A stretch of 64,000 bases of DNA from positions 1,054,001 through 1,118,000 of the forward strand of contig CAVPZC010000001.1 in the NCBI GenBank assembly GCA_963710175.1. Direction: 5' to 3'. The notes under the pieces are model-generated. The model was not told the origin of the DNA. It saw nothing but the letters and a program-made list of their open reading frames with translations, and searched no databases. The translations under genes were made by a program, and so were the position numbers. Positions 1 through 7,959 of this stretch are shown one piece after another. Within the stretch, counting starts at the first letter, position 1; every line of letters starts with the position of its first letter. The stretch is from Phormidesmis sp963710175. GTDB taxonomy: Bacteria > Cyanobacteriota > Cyanobacteriia > Phormidesmidales > Phormidesmidaceae.

Positions 1-566
1 GTGAGAGAACCATTTGCCGAAGTTTTGGAATTGGCGAGCGATCGCCTTTCAGAAATCGCCACTCCCCTATCTGGCAGCGCCAGAACGATGTTTCGCCAAA
101 ACCGCGACGTTCGCTTCTCCAAAGACAAATCTCCCTACAGCACACAGGTCAGCGGTGTATTGACGCCATCGGGCACTAAGGCAGAAAAAGAGGGCCTGAT
201 CTACCTTCAGCTCGATTCTTCAGGTGGCATGACCGCCTGCGGATTTTATAAGCTAAAAGCGGCGGAGCTGGCCCCCATTAGAGACCGGATAATTGAAAAG
301 TCGAAGGTGTTTTCTAGCGTACTGCAAGATCTAGAGTCAGCGGGTCTGTCGTTCAGCGATGAAGACAAGCTGAAGTCGATGCCACGTGGCTACGAGCAGC
401 ATGACGAGCATGAGCATGTGGAGTATCTCAAGCTCAAAAGCCGATAGTACAGTCATCACTGCCTAAGAGCGCGTGGCTAGAGGGCGATGTCATTGATCGT
501 ATTGTCGAGTGGGGAAAGGGCTGCGCTTCTCTTTTGGCTTTTGGTAGCGCTGCGAAGTCGGGCTGA
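1..566 (+). pseudogene. DUF2461 family protein, frameshifted, 5' end outside window
   Basis: The first 147 codons read as a DUF2461 (TIGR02453-type) protein; the conserved stretch FRQNRDVRFSKDKSPYST and the later PRGYEQ are typical of the family, whose biochemical role is unknown. The reading frame stops at 445-447 just after YLKLKS. The family normally goes on for about 40 more residues, and these are present in another frame: from 441 the third frame reads PIVQSSLPKSAWLEGDVIDR and continues to a TGA at 564-566. A single missing base near the AAAAG run at 436-440 would explain this. The gene is therefore a recent pseudogene, or the base is a sequencing error. The GTG at position 1 is probably internal, because about 50 family residues would precede it. 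Confidence 0.75.
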
Positions 567-718
567 TAGCGGCTGCGGCTGAGCTGGTTAGCCGTACACT
601 GTGAGGGAAGGTTATTGATTCTCTGGTGTGCCCGGTGTGACGGTGTTATGAAGGCGAGGTTCAACTGAGGGTTACACTTTACACGCGACCCGCTAGGCTA
701 ACGGCTTGCTGTCAACAG

Positions 719-1535
719 TTGGATGCGATGGCAAGGCCACTCCTTCGGAGTATCGCTAATATGAGTCCATTTGCTTCGGTTGCATCGAGACTCCCCGCCT
801 CAGTTCGCAAAGCCATTGGCATTCAGGTACTTTCAGGCTCACAGCCGATTACTCACTTAGCAGACCAGCACCCAGTCAGCCGGAAATTCGTTTACCAGCA
901 GGGCGACAAAGCACAGCGATCGCTCGATGAAACCTTCGAGCCGATGCCCACAGATGACGATGTTCTGTTTCATCTGCCTGTTACCAAAAGCTGGCTGTAC
1001 CAGCTGATTCTGGGGTTAGTGCTGATTTGCCACAGTTCGTATCGCGGTGTCGTCGAACTCTTTCGCGATCTATTTAATATGCCGATCAGCATCGGCACCG
1101 TCCACAACCGGCTTCAGTCCGCTACGGCCACTGCCGCAGAGATCAATCAACAGCAAGACATGTCAGGCATTGAGGTGGGCCTTCACGATGAGATATTTCA
1201 GTCGAATCGCCCGGTGCTAGTCGGTGTCGATGCTGCTTCCACCTACTGCTACCTGCTTCCAAGGAGTAGAGCACCGCGATGAGGACACCTGGGGCTGTCA
1301 TCTGCTGGATACGATGGCGCAAGGCTTCGACCCTGACTATACAGTCGCTGATGGCGGTAGCGGATTGAGAGCCGGTTGTGGACGGTGCCGATGCCTGAAA
1401 CGCCTCGCCACGGCGATGTTTTCCATATCCAGCAGCAGTTTGAGCAGGTGGCCAATGGTCTAGCTCGCCAAGCGCAAGGGGCGACCACCCATCGAATCAG
1501 GCTGGAGCAGACGATTGCTAAGGCGAGCACATCAC
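719..1535 (+). pseudogene. Transposase-like gene, broken by two frame changes
   Basis: The protein reads through three frames. The first (719-1258) has an N-terminal helix-turn-helix-like part and a catalytic-type segment PVLVGVDAASTYCYLL. The second resumes with GVEHRDEDTWGCHLLDTMAQ and DPDYTVADGGSGLRAG. The third gives MPETPRHGDVFHIQQQFEQV up to about 1530. The pieces join logically, so this was one transposase-like ORF with an acidic-residue (DDE-like) core. I do not recognise the exact IS family. The second break, at 1370-1394, coincides with a 25-bp inverted copy of bases 1089-1113. The 3' end is cut off and followed by an IS5 remnant. No terminal repeats could be assigned. Confidence 0.65.
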
Positions 1536-1544
1536 ATTATGAGG

Positions 1545-1775
1545 AAAATTCGATTTGAACTCGCACCGAAGCCGTCGAAGCAAGCGAAAGCGGCGCAGGG
1601 AAAGAGCGGATTTGTCCCCATCCCGACGCGATGGGTAATTAAGCGCTCTAATGCATGAATGGAGCGATGCAAGAGTTTGACAAAGAACTTTGAAAAAACG
1701 CTAGTGAATGCAAAGGCGAAGATGGATCTTTGCTTCGCCAGGCTGATGCTTAAAAGGATTGCAGCCAATTCCTGA
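1545..1775 (+). pseudogene. IS5-family transposase, C-terminal remnant with in-frame stop
   Basis: The frame running to the TGA at 1773-1775 encodes the C-terminal part of an IS5-type (IS1031/ISL2-like) transposase: GFVPIPTRWVIKRSNA, then MERCKSLTKNFEKTL and LCFARLMLKRIAA. Family members have a tryptophan after the NA of this motif (typically RT.AW); here the codon at 1656-1658 is TGA, one base from TGG. The N-terminal two thirds are missing. It abuts the preceding transposase remnant, so the 0.7-1.8 kb stretch is a graveyard of at least two different elements. Confidence 0.7.
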
Positions 1776-2032
1776 GATGTTAAATGGATTCTATATGCAA
1801 TCTATGCTCGCGCAGGTACTGAGACATCCTGGCATTTGAGATAAAGAATCAGTTCTTATGGATATGAGTAGACTGACATTCGGAACATTAAATAGAGTAG
1901 AAAACCTCAATTCATACTCCTACTTATGAATTTTCAAATTTACTTTTGTAAAGTTTCCATATGAGATTTCTTTACCGCCTTCCAGGTGAAACGTGTCTCG
2001 GGAACGCTGTATGCAGGAGTAAAGCTGAACCT

Positions 2033-2989
2033 ATGTCAATGAATATGATTGTTAGATCAGTGCCGATTGGACTGTTAGCGTTCGTGGTCAGCTGTAGTCC
2101 AGTTAGAACGACACCTATTGCTCAATCAGTCACCCCATCAGATAGCTTGGTCTCACAGTCTGAAGTAACAGCAGAGAATACGCTAGTACTAGGTGACATT
2201 TCTAACAGTCCTGGTGAAAAGATTGCCCAGTTTCAACCGTTGGAAGCTTATTTAGAGAGCCGACTCAAGGTCGTGGGAATGGAGGAGGTCAGGATAAAGA
2301 TTGCACCAAATCTGGAGGCGATGCAAGGTTTGATAGCTTCTGGTGAAGTCGATCTTTACTTTGATAGCCCCTATCCCGCAATGATCATAAGCACTGAGAC
2401 AGGTGCGCAGCCCATACTGCGACGCTGGAAAAAGGGTATTGCTGAGTACAGCAGTATTATCTTTGCAATGAAAGACAGTGAAATTGAAACACTCGAAGAG
2501 CTCGAAGGTAAGCGAATTGCGCTAGAGAGTGAGCATTCGACGTCGGGCTATATGTTGCCCCTTGTAGCTTTCCAAGAAGCTGGACTTGAGCTAGTTGAAC
2601 AGTCCTTAGCGAAGGCAAGTACGCCAGAGAATAGAACTGAGTATATTTTTAGCGAAGATGAGGACAATACAATTGAACTAGTCATTAGTGGAAAGGTTGA
2701 TGCTGGCGCGATAGATAGTGGAACCTTCGGAACGCTACCAGAGGAAGTCCGATCTCTGATGACAGTTGTTCTAGAGACAGAGACTGTCGCGCGTCACATT
2801 GCTTTGATAGGTACTCATATTTCATCTGAGCAAGTAGCTGAGATTAAACAACTGTTGCTAGATATGGACGATTCACCAGATGGTCGAGAGGTACTTGCCA
2901 CCTTTGAGAACACGACGAAATTCGACGATTTTCCTGTCACTCAATCTTTACAGCGCTTAGAAACTCTCTACCTTCAGACGGTTGATTGA
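2033..2989 (+). CDS. PhnD-like periplasmic binding lipoprotein
   Basis: This 318-residue protein begins with a lipoprotein signal: MIVR, a hydrophobic stretch, and a lipobox VVSC with the modified cysteine near residue 21. The mature part is a phosphate/phosphonate-type (PhnD, type 2 periplasmic binding) domain, with an opening strand LVLGDISNS, the segment GEVDLYFDSPYPAMI and a second lobe around LEELEGKRIALESEHSTSGY. I chose the ATG at 2033 because it sits just before the signal peptide and has AGGAG 13 bases upstream; an in-frame ATG at 1961 would add 24 unlikely residues. No permease or ATPase gene follows. Instead a histidine kinase starts directly after the stop codon, so the protein most likely acts as a ligand receptor for that kinase. 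The ligand is unknown. Confidence 0.85.
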   Translation: MSMNMIVRSVPIGLLAFVVSCSPVRTTPIAQSVTPSDSLVSQSEVTAENTLVLGDISNSPGEKIAQFQPLEAYLESRLKVVGMEEVRIKIAPNLEAMQGLIASGEVDLYFDSPYPAMIISTETGAQPILRRWKKGIAEYSSIIFAMKDSEIETLEELEGKRIALESEHSTSGYMLPLVAFQEAGLELVEQSLAKASTPENRTEYIFSEDEDNTIELVISGKVDAGAIDSGTFGTLPEEVRSLMTVVLETETVARHIALIGTHISSEQVAEIKQLLLDMDDSPDGREVLATFENTTKFDDFPVTQSLQRLETLYLQTVD

Positions 2990-4696
2990 ATGAGAAAGCA
3001 GTTGGGAAGCTCAGCTCCAAAAGGTTCTCTTGCAGCTAAGATAAGTTTGACTATGAGCTGCTTAACGATAGGTGCTGTAATATCTGTAAGTGGATTGTCG
3101 TTGTTAATAGGCAGACGCAATTTCCATCAGGAGCTGGAACAGCAGGCAAAGATTATCTTAGATACGTTAGAGGTTAGCAGTAGTAACGCGCTGTACTTTC
3201 AGTATTTTGAAGAAGCTGGAGAGGTCATTAATGGTTTAGATAGTGAGTTTAAGCAAAACCAATTGTTGACAGCGGCTCGGCTCTATCAAACTGATGGGCG
3301 GATTATTGCGGATGCTTTCTCCCTCGACCAAGTTTCGCTCAATTTAGAGCCAGACCCACTTGGGCAGAAAATTCTAGAAAGCGATGACTTGACATTAGAT
3401 TGGAGTACTCATGAGCTATCGGCGGGAAAGTCGATTGTGGTAGGAGGCGAGATAGTTGGAGCCTTGAGCGTGAGTCTCTCGACCTCGAACCTTCAGCAGA
3501 AGTCGAACGAAACCCTAGTTCAGGGAGTGCTAGCGGCTATAGCGGCAGCGATAGTTAGTATCATATTTTCACATTTTTTAAGTCAATCTATCACAAAGCC
3601 TCTGCATCAGCTCACTGAGGCTACCGAGAAGATAGCCAATAGGAAGCGAACTCAACGTATTGAGCTAAATACTCATGATGAGCTTTCTGTTTTAGCTGAC
3701 GCCTTTAATAGCATGAGCACCCAGCTGATAGGTCTGATTGAATCATTAGAACAGAAGGCAGATGAATTAACCAAAAGTAGAAGTATTGCTCGGGACAAAG
3801 CCAGCACTCTGGAAGAAACGTTACAACAACTCCACCAGACTCAAAATCAGCTTATTCACCAGGAGAAGATGTCAGCTTTGGGACAGATGGTGGCAGGAGT
3901 AGCTCATGAAATTAACAACCCAGTCAGCTTTATATACGGCAACCTACCACATGTAGCAAAGTACATTGATGATCTTCTATCGCTCTTGAAACTGTACGAG
4001 ACACACTATCCTAATCCTGATATTGAGATTCTAGAACAGACAGATATATTGGATATCGACTTCGTCAAAGAAGACTTAGAAAGAACGTTGATCTCTATGA
4101 ACACAGGGGTTGAACGGATTCGAGAGATCGTACTTTCACTGCGTAATTTCTCGCGGATGGATGAGGCTGAGTATAAGAGCGTCGATATTCATGAGGGGCT
4201 AGAGAGCACACTAATGATTTTGCAGCATCGACTCAAGGCTCAGCCTGAGCGCCCAGAAATCATCGTTGTTCTAGACTTTGACGATTTACCAGCGGTTGAG
4301 TGTTACGCAGGGCAGCTCAATCAGGTTTTCATGAATATTATAGCTAGTAGCATTGACGCTTTGGACTCTGAGATGAGGAAGAGTTCAACCTTTCAAAAAA
4401 TACCGGAAATCACGATCTGTACCAAAACTCTTGCGCAGCACATCTCAATTAGCATTGCTGACAATGGCACAGGTATTCCCGCTAGCGTTAAAGGCCACAT
4501 CTTCGATCCGTTTTTCACCACTAAGCCTGTCGGCAAAGGGACCGGAATGGGGCTAGCCATCAGCTACCAGCTAGTGACTGAGCGGCATGATGGTAGAATC
4601 GAATGCTTTTCTGAGGCAGGCGTTGGCACTAAGTTTGTCATCGAGATTCCTATTCAATCGTCTGCCTCAAAGCAACGTCTACAGGCAGTTCATTAG
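2990..4696 (+). CDS. Membrane sensor histidine kinase (HAMP, HisKA, HATPase)
   Basis: The start ATG follows the upstream TGA with no spacer, so the two genes are surely cotranscribed and translationally coupled. In order: transmembrane helix 1 (about residues 17-41), a periplasmic domain of about 135 residues, helix 2 (about 176-197), a HAMP linker (about 198-250), a coiled coil (250-292), a dimerisation domain with phosphoacceptor His306 in VAGVAHEINNPVSF, and an ATPase domain with N box (NQVFMNIIASSIDAL), G1 box (ADNGTGIP), F box (FDPFFTTKP) and G2 box (GTGMGLAIS). No receiver domain or response regulator lies in the window, so its partner is elsewhere. The neighbour suggests signalling through a PhnD-like binding protein, by analogy with TorT/TorS-type systems; that role is inference. 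Confidence 0.92.
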   Translation: MRKQLGSSAPKGSLAAKISLTMSCLTIGAVISVSGLSLLIGRRNFHQELEQQAKIILDTLEVSSSNALYFQYFEEAGEVINGLDSEFKQNQLLTAARLYQTDGRIIADAFSLDQVSLNLEPDPLGQKILESDDLTLDWSTHELSAGKSIVVGGEIVGALSVSLSTSNLQQKSNETLVQGVLAAIAAAIVSIIFSHFLSQSITKPLHQLTEATEKIANRKRTQRIELNTHDELSVLADAFNSMSTQLIGLIESLEQKADELTKSRSIARDKASTLEETLQQLHQTQNQLIHQEKMSALGQMVAGVAHEINNPVSFIYGNLPHVAKYIDDLLSLLKLYETHYPNPDIEILEQTDILDIDFVKEDLERTLISMNTGVERIREIVLSLRNFSRMDEAEYKSVDIHEGLESTLMILQHRLKAQPERPEIIVVLDFDDLPAVECYAGQLNQVFMNIIASSIDALDSEMRKSSTFQKIPEITICTKTLAQHISISIADNGTGIPASVKGHIFDPFFTTKPVGKGTGMGLAISYQLVTERHDGRIECFSEAGVGTKFVIEIPIQSSASKQRLQAVH

Positions 4697-4854
4697 TCGT
4701 AAGTATTTAAGTGGGCATTTCAAGGATAGGGAAGGTGTCGCTACGCTTTCGGGACACTGAGCACTTAGTGTTTGCTTGAAGAATTCGGAGGCAGAGCGCC
4801 CCTGTCATCGGCAAGTCTGAATCTCAGACAGCAGGTCAGCGGATTGACTTGCAG

Positions 4855-5160
4855 ATGGCTAACGCCAGAGAGCACAGTGATTTTCTAGCCAGAGGCAATC
4901 AGCACGACCAGCAGATTCAGATGCTGATAGATGACGCTAGAGCAGACCGGCAGCAAGCGGCCATTGAGCGCGAAGCCGCTGCCGCAGACCGAGAGGCCCT
5001 AAGGCAAGAGGCTGCCGCAGATCAGGAAGCCTTAAGACAAGAGCTAGCGGCATTCTTGGCGAGAGCGGAAGTGAGCGATCGCAAGCACGCAGCCACAACT
5101 GAGCTGATGCAGCAGATGTTTGGTCAAATCCAGAACATCAATCAGCGTTTAGCCAGTTAG
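4855..5160 (+). CDS. Small charged coiled-coil protein, function unknown
   Basis: About 101 residues, nearly all predicted helix. The middle is a run of Ala/Glu/Arg/Gln heptads with two near-identical blocks (AAADREALRQE, AAADQEALRQE). The end (MQQMFGQIQNINQRL) is typical of short cyanobacterial coiled-coil proteins. The frame is open upstream to about 4780 and reads plausibly (IGKSESQTAGQRIDLQ), so the gene may start upstream with a rare start codon, or be the tail of a longer lost ORF. A TTG at 4849 is an alternative start. I cannot assign a function. Confidence 0.5.
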   Translation: MANAREHSDFLARGNQHDQQIQMLIDDARADRQQAAIEREAAAADREALRQEAAADQEALRQELAAFLARAEVSDRKHAATTELMQQMFGQIQNINQRLAS

Positions 5161-5385
5161 TCTCTGTGGAGTGCTGATCTAGAATGGCTAGCTCGTTGGC
5201 TTTAGCTCATCTGATGGTGTGCCCAGCGCTGTCTCTTCGTCACTGTTCCCTGGCCCCTATTCAAAGTTCGGGCAACGCTCTGTGAAATGCGAGTGCCAGT
5301 CCAAGATCACGAGCTGCTCTTCTACAGTGATCTCGGGGAAGGGCCGCGGTATCCGGTCGCCCAGAAGGTTGCAGCAACAAGACTG

Positions 5386-5430
5386 TATTGAATTTTGTGT
5401 AAGCGCATTGCGCTTACACAAAATTCAATA
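5386..5430. repeat. 45-bp perfect palindrome
   Basis: The left arm (5386-5407, beginning TATTGAATTTTGTG) and the right arm (5409-5430) are exact reverse complements over 22 bases, with one central T at 5408. The sequence is AT-rich at the outside and has AAGCGCA/TGCGCTT at the centre. As RNA it would form a very stable hairpin on either strand; as DNA it could be a cruciform or a binding site for a dimeric protein. No T-run makes it an obvious terminator for either direction. Confidence 0.9.
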
Positions 5431-5698
5431 TCTCCCGCAGATTGATGCTGGACCGCTAACGGTCGGTCGGTTCCGTTGAATTGGCTTGCACTTAGACGAA
5501 TTTATGTTGATCTCGGTGAGGCTACCCTATAGCTAAGACTGTATGAGAAATACAACATCCGCACATCGTGCTAAGTGTCAATTTTTACGAACATTGAACC
5601 ATAACATTTTTGGAGGGTAGGCGCTGCGATTACCTAGCATCTCCCGCGAAGATCTGACGGTTACAGGGGCGATACATCGCACACACATATTTTTTGCT

Positions 5699-5745
5699 TT
5701 TTTGCCACCATCAGCTCTGCTGACGCCAACTGGGGGTGGCAAAAA
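5699..5745. repeat. Inverted repeat / hairpin with A and T flanks
   Basis: TTTTTGCCACC at 5699-5709 pairs exactly with GGTGGCAAAAA at 5735-5745 over 11 bp, and a small nested CAGC/GCTG hairpin sits in the loop. The stem ends in A/T runs, so it could work as a bidirectional rho-independent terminator. It could also be a relic of a short mobile hairpin element. Confidence 0.6.
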
Positions 5746-5854
5746 GAAGCGCTATCGTCTAAAAGTTATTTTGGACTAAGGTCACCCCTCACTAATCAAA
5801 AGCAGCCGCGAGAAAATTTTCAGTACTCTTTAGAACAGGCTCTGGAACTAAATC

Positions 5855-7156
5855 ATGAACACCTCTCTCCAAAAAGCCGTGATTGTAGTCGCTGGGCCAG
5901 CAGGACTACTGTTGGCCCACTACCTACTGAAACGCCGCTATCAGGTAGACCTCTTGGATCGCCGCCCCGATCCTAGATCTGTCGATCTCAATCAGCAGCG
6001 GTCGTTTCCGATTGCCTTGCAGGAAAGGGGACGCAAGGCGCTGCGCGGTATTCCTGGGCTGGAGGAGGCGATCGCCCAAGAAAGCATGATCTGTACTGGG
6101 TCAGTCATCCATCGTAAGAACAAGGTTCGCGATATTCCGCGCAAAAATGAAACGATGGTCATTGATCGCAATCGGCTGGTAGAAACGCTGTTAAAACACC
6201 TCACCGCCAGCTACACCCAGCCCGAGCTGACGATTCACTTCAACTGCACCTGCAAGCACATTGACGACCATCAACAGACCATTCAAGTAAAAGATGCCAA
6301 CGGGGAGAGTTTTTCAATCTATTACGACCGACTCGTCGGCGCAGATGGTGCCAGATCTAACGTCAGAGAACAGCTAGCGGAGCAGTACAGTTTTCACTGC
6401 GAACAGAGCTATGTACCAGATGCCTACAAATCTGTTTTCCTTGCGCGCAAAAATTTAGAAGCAGGCGTTGAGTTTGCCTCCAACCGTATTCATACCAGCA
6501 GCATCGGTAAAGATAGTCGCATTATTCTCGCGCCTCAGCCCCACGATGTTCTGTACGGCACGCTGATCTTCCCTGCCAAGCGCAATCCTCTAGAAACGTT
6601 GCAGACCAAAGAAGATGTTTTAAACTACTTTGAAGAAAAGCTGCCAACCTTTCGAGCGGTGCTGTCACCGGAAGAAGCCGATGCGCTTTTACAGCGGCCT
6701 GTGGGTCGGTTGTTAACGGTAAAGTGCGATCACTTTCATCAGGGCGATCGCATCCTGGTTATAGGAGACGCCGCCCATGCCGTCTCACCTTCTATCGGCC
6801 AGGGCTGCAATTCAGCCCTAGAAGATATCATCATTTTCAAACAGCTGCTAGATCGCGCTCAAGATGACTGGGCTCAGGCAATTGCCCAATTCTCCAAAGA
6901 ACGAGTAGCCGACGCCCATGCGCTTATAGCTCTCTCTGACTACTCATTTCCCCGAGCAAAGCGGCTCATTCCCGAATTTATCTTCCGTCTTATCATCGGC
7001 AGAAAGCTAAACAAATGGTTTCCCCAATGGTTTAAGCCATCCGTGTTTGATCTGGTGCTAGATAGCGATATGAGTTACTCAGAAGTTCTTCGTCTCAGTC
7101 AAGGCTGGATCAATAAAGTAAAACGATCTACCGATCAGCTCAGCTTGCAGGAGTAA
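5855..7156 (+). CDS. FAD-dependent monooxygenase (kynurenine 3-monooxygenase-like)
   Basis: 433 residues with the layout of group A flavin monooxygenases: an N-terminal beta-alpha-beta FAD fold (VVAGPAGLLLAHYLL, residues 11-25), an arginine-rich segment with ERGRKALRGIPGLE resembling kynurenine 3-monooxygenase, the DG motif (LVGADGARSNVR, about 160-172) and the second FAD motif (VIGDAAHAVSPSIGQGCN, about 304-321). A hydrophobic C-terminal region (about 365-395) resembles the membrane-associating tail of KMO-type enzymes. Oddly, the first glycine of the GxGxxG dinucleotide motif is valine (V12; codon GTC instead of GGC), which should weaken FAD binding. The substrate is unknown. The gene stands alone, with mobile-element remnants downstream. 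Confidence 0.8.
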   Translation: MNTSLQKAVIVVAGPAGLLLAHYLLKRRYQVDLLDRRPDPRSVDLNQQRSFPIALQERGRKALRGIPGLEEAIAQESMICTGSVIHRKNKVRDIPRKNETMVIDRNRLVETLLKHLTASYTQPELTIHFNCTCKHIDDHQQTIQVKDANGESFSIYYDRLVGADGARSNVREQLAEQYSFHCEQSYVPDAYKSVFLARKNLEAGVEFASNRIHTSSIGKDSRIILAPQPHDVLYGTLIFPAKRNPLETLQTKEDVLNYFEEKLPTFRAVLSPEEADALLQRPVGRLLTVKCDHFHQGDRILVIGDAAHAVSPSIGQGCNSALEDIIIFKQLLDRAQDDWAQAIAQFSKERVADAHALIALSDYSFPRAKRLIPEFIFRLIIGRKLNKWFPQWFKPSVFDLVLDSDMSYSEVLRLSQGWINKVKRSTDQLSLQE

Positions 7157-7399
7157 ACACGCGCTTCTGATAGAGATATCAGTGAGTTCTATGGAATCAC
7201 TTTTAGAAGTCGTTACTGAATGCGGATCTCTCTCAAACAGCTTGTTTAGCTGTTTTATCATCGATCAGATAAGGGAGGAACGCATTGGGACTAATGGCGG
7301 CTTGAGTGCGATGTCGGATTGTAGATCCAGCGTATTATCAGGTAGCACTTGCTTTAGAAAGTGATGAACAAACAGCGATCCTCAGTGAAAAGGGTAGTC

Positions 7400-7690
7400 C
7401 TAAACGGGTAAGGCTTTGTTGCAATGATGAATAAAGTACCAAATGACCCTAACGTGATTCTTCAGTTTCTTTGAGAGTGACAGCATCTTTCGCCCCACTC
7501 TCGATACGCGCTGGCGTAGCGTGCAGTTGAGACGCTCAATGCGATTAGTTTGTCCACTATCTTTGCCAACCGCTCGATGTCGTTTGCTGGGGATCACTTG
7601 TTTGTCGCCTACCCAGCAATCGGTGTAGGCGACAGCGTACTGCCGATAGGTAGGCCTGAAGCGTCGATTCTTGAACCGGCTTTTGAGCCG
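7400..7690 (-). pseudogene. IS1-family transposase, C-terminal remnant
   Basis: On the minus strand this encodes the C-terminal half of an IS1-type (InsB) transposase: YRQYAVAYTDCWVG, VIPSKRHRAVGKDSGQT, then RIERLNCTLRQRVSR, SLSKKLKNH and IWYFIHHCNKALPV before the stop. These match the catalytic end of cyanobacterial IS1 elements. The N-terminal zinc-finger part and the first catalytic Asp are absent. The upstream end fuses straight into a resolvase remnant on the same strand. Confidence 0.75.
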
Positions 7691-7884
7691 AGTCTTTCCT
7701 GCTCGCAGATTTCTTGGACTGTTAGTTCCCCTGCGTCAGCCAGTGCGATGGCGAAGCCTTCCAATGAAATCGTCACTTTCTACCTGGCCCCCTCGTCTAT
7801 CTGCTTCGGACTCTCTCCCATCCGGCTGCGGGCACGAGCTGAAGCCAACTCTGCCATCGTCTGCTCTCGCATCAGGTTGGCTCG
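7691..7884 (-). pseudogene. Serine recombinase (resolvase) C-terminal remnant, frameshifted
   Basis: Read on the minus strand, the segment gives RANLMREQTMAELASARARS and RMGESPKQID, then after a frame change KVTISLEGFAI and AGELTVQEICEQ. This is the familiar linker and helix-turn-helix region of Tn3-type resolvases/invertases (pattern R.R.A.AGLA.ARARGR..GRPK, then LTV.EIC). The catalytic N-terminal domain is missing, and one stop codon (TAG) separates the two parts. It is non-functional debris. Confidence 0.6.
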
Positions 7885-7959
7885 TATTCAGTCATCGTCC
7901 CCGTCACGGTCGCTTTTGACACAGGCGCAATGGCTCAACGGAAAGTAGAGCGTTGGTAT

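Larger units (their letters stand above)
5161..5854. other. 694-bp gene-poor spacer with two strong hairpins
   Basis: No convincing gene lies here. An 86-codon frame at 5219-5479 has no recognisable features and runs through a perfect palindrome, so I leave it out. Another frame at 5223-5388 reads plausibly as protein (VPVQDHELLFYSDLGEGPRY) but ends in the palindrome; it could be a remnant. The two inverted repeats are listed separately. The last 60 bases must hold the promoter of the FAD monooxygenase, but I see no clear motif. Confidence 0.5.

Noticed and set aside
1249..1530. Minus-strand frame with GIGTVHNRLS text
   Set aside because: The transposase-like words come from the 25-bp inverted patch, not from a separate gene.
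5219..5479. 86-codon frame in the spacer after the coiled-coil gene
   Set aside because: It runs through a perfect 45-bp palindrome, has no recognisable motif and no good ribosome site.
7550..7948. 132-codon plus-strand frame
   Set aside because: The minus strand carries recognisable IS1 and resolvase fragments; the plus frame is their shadow.
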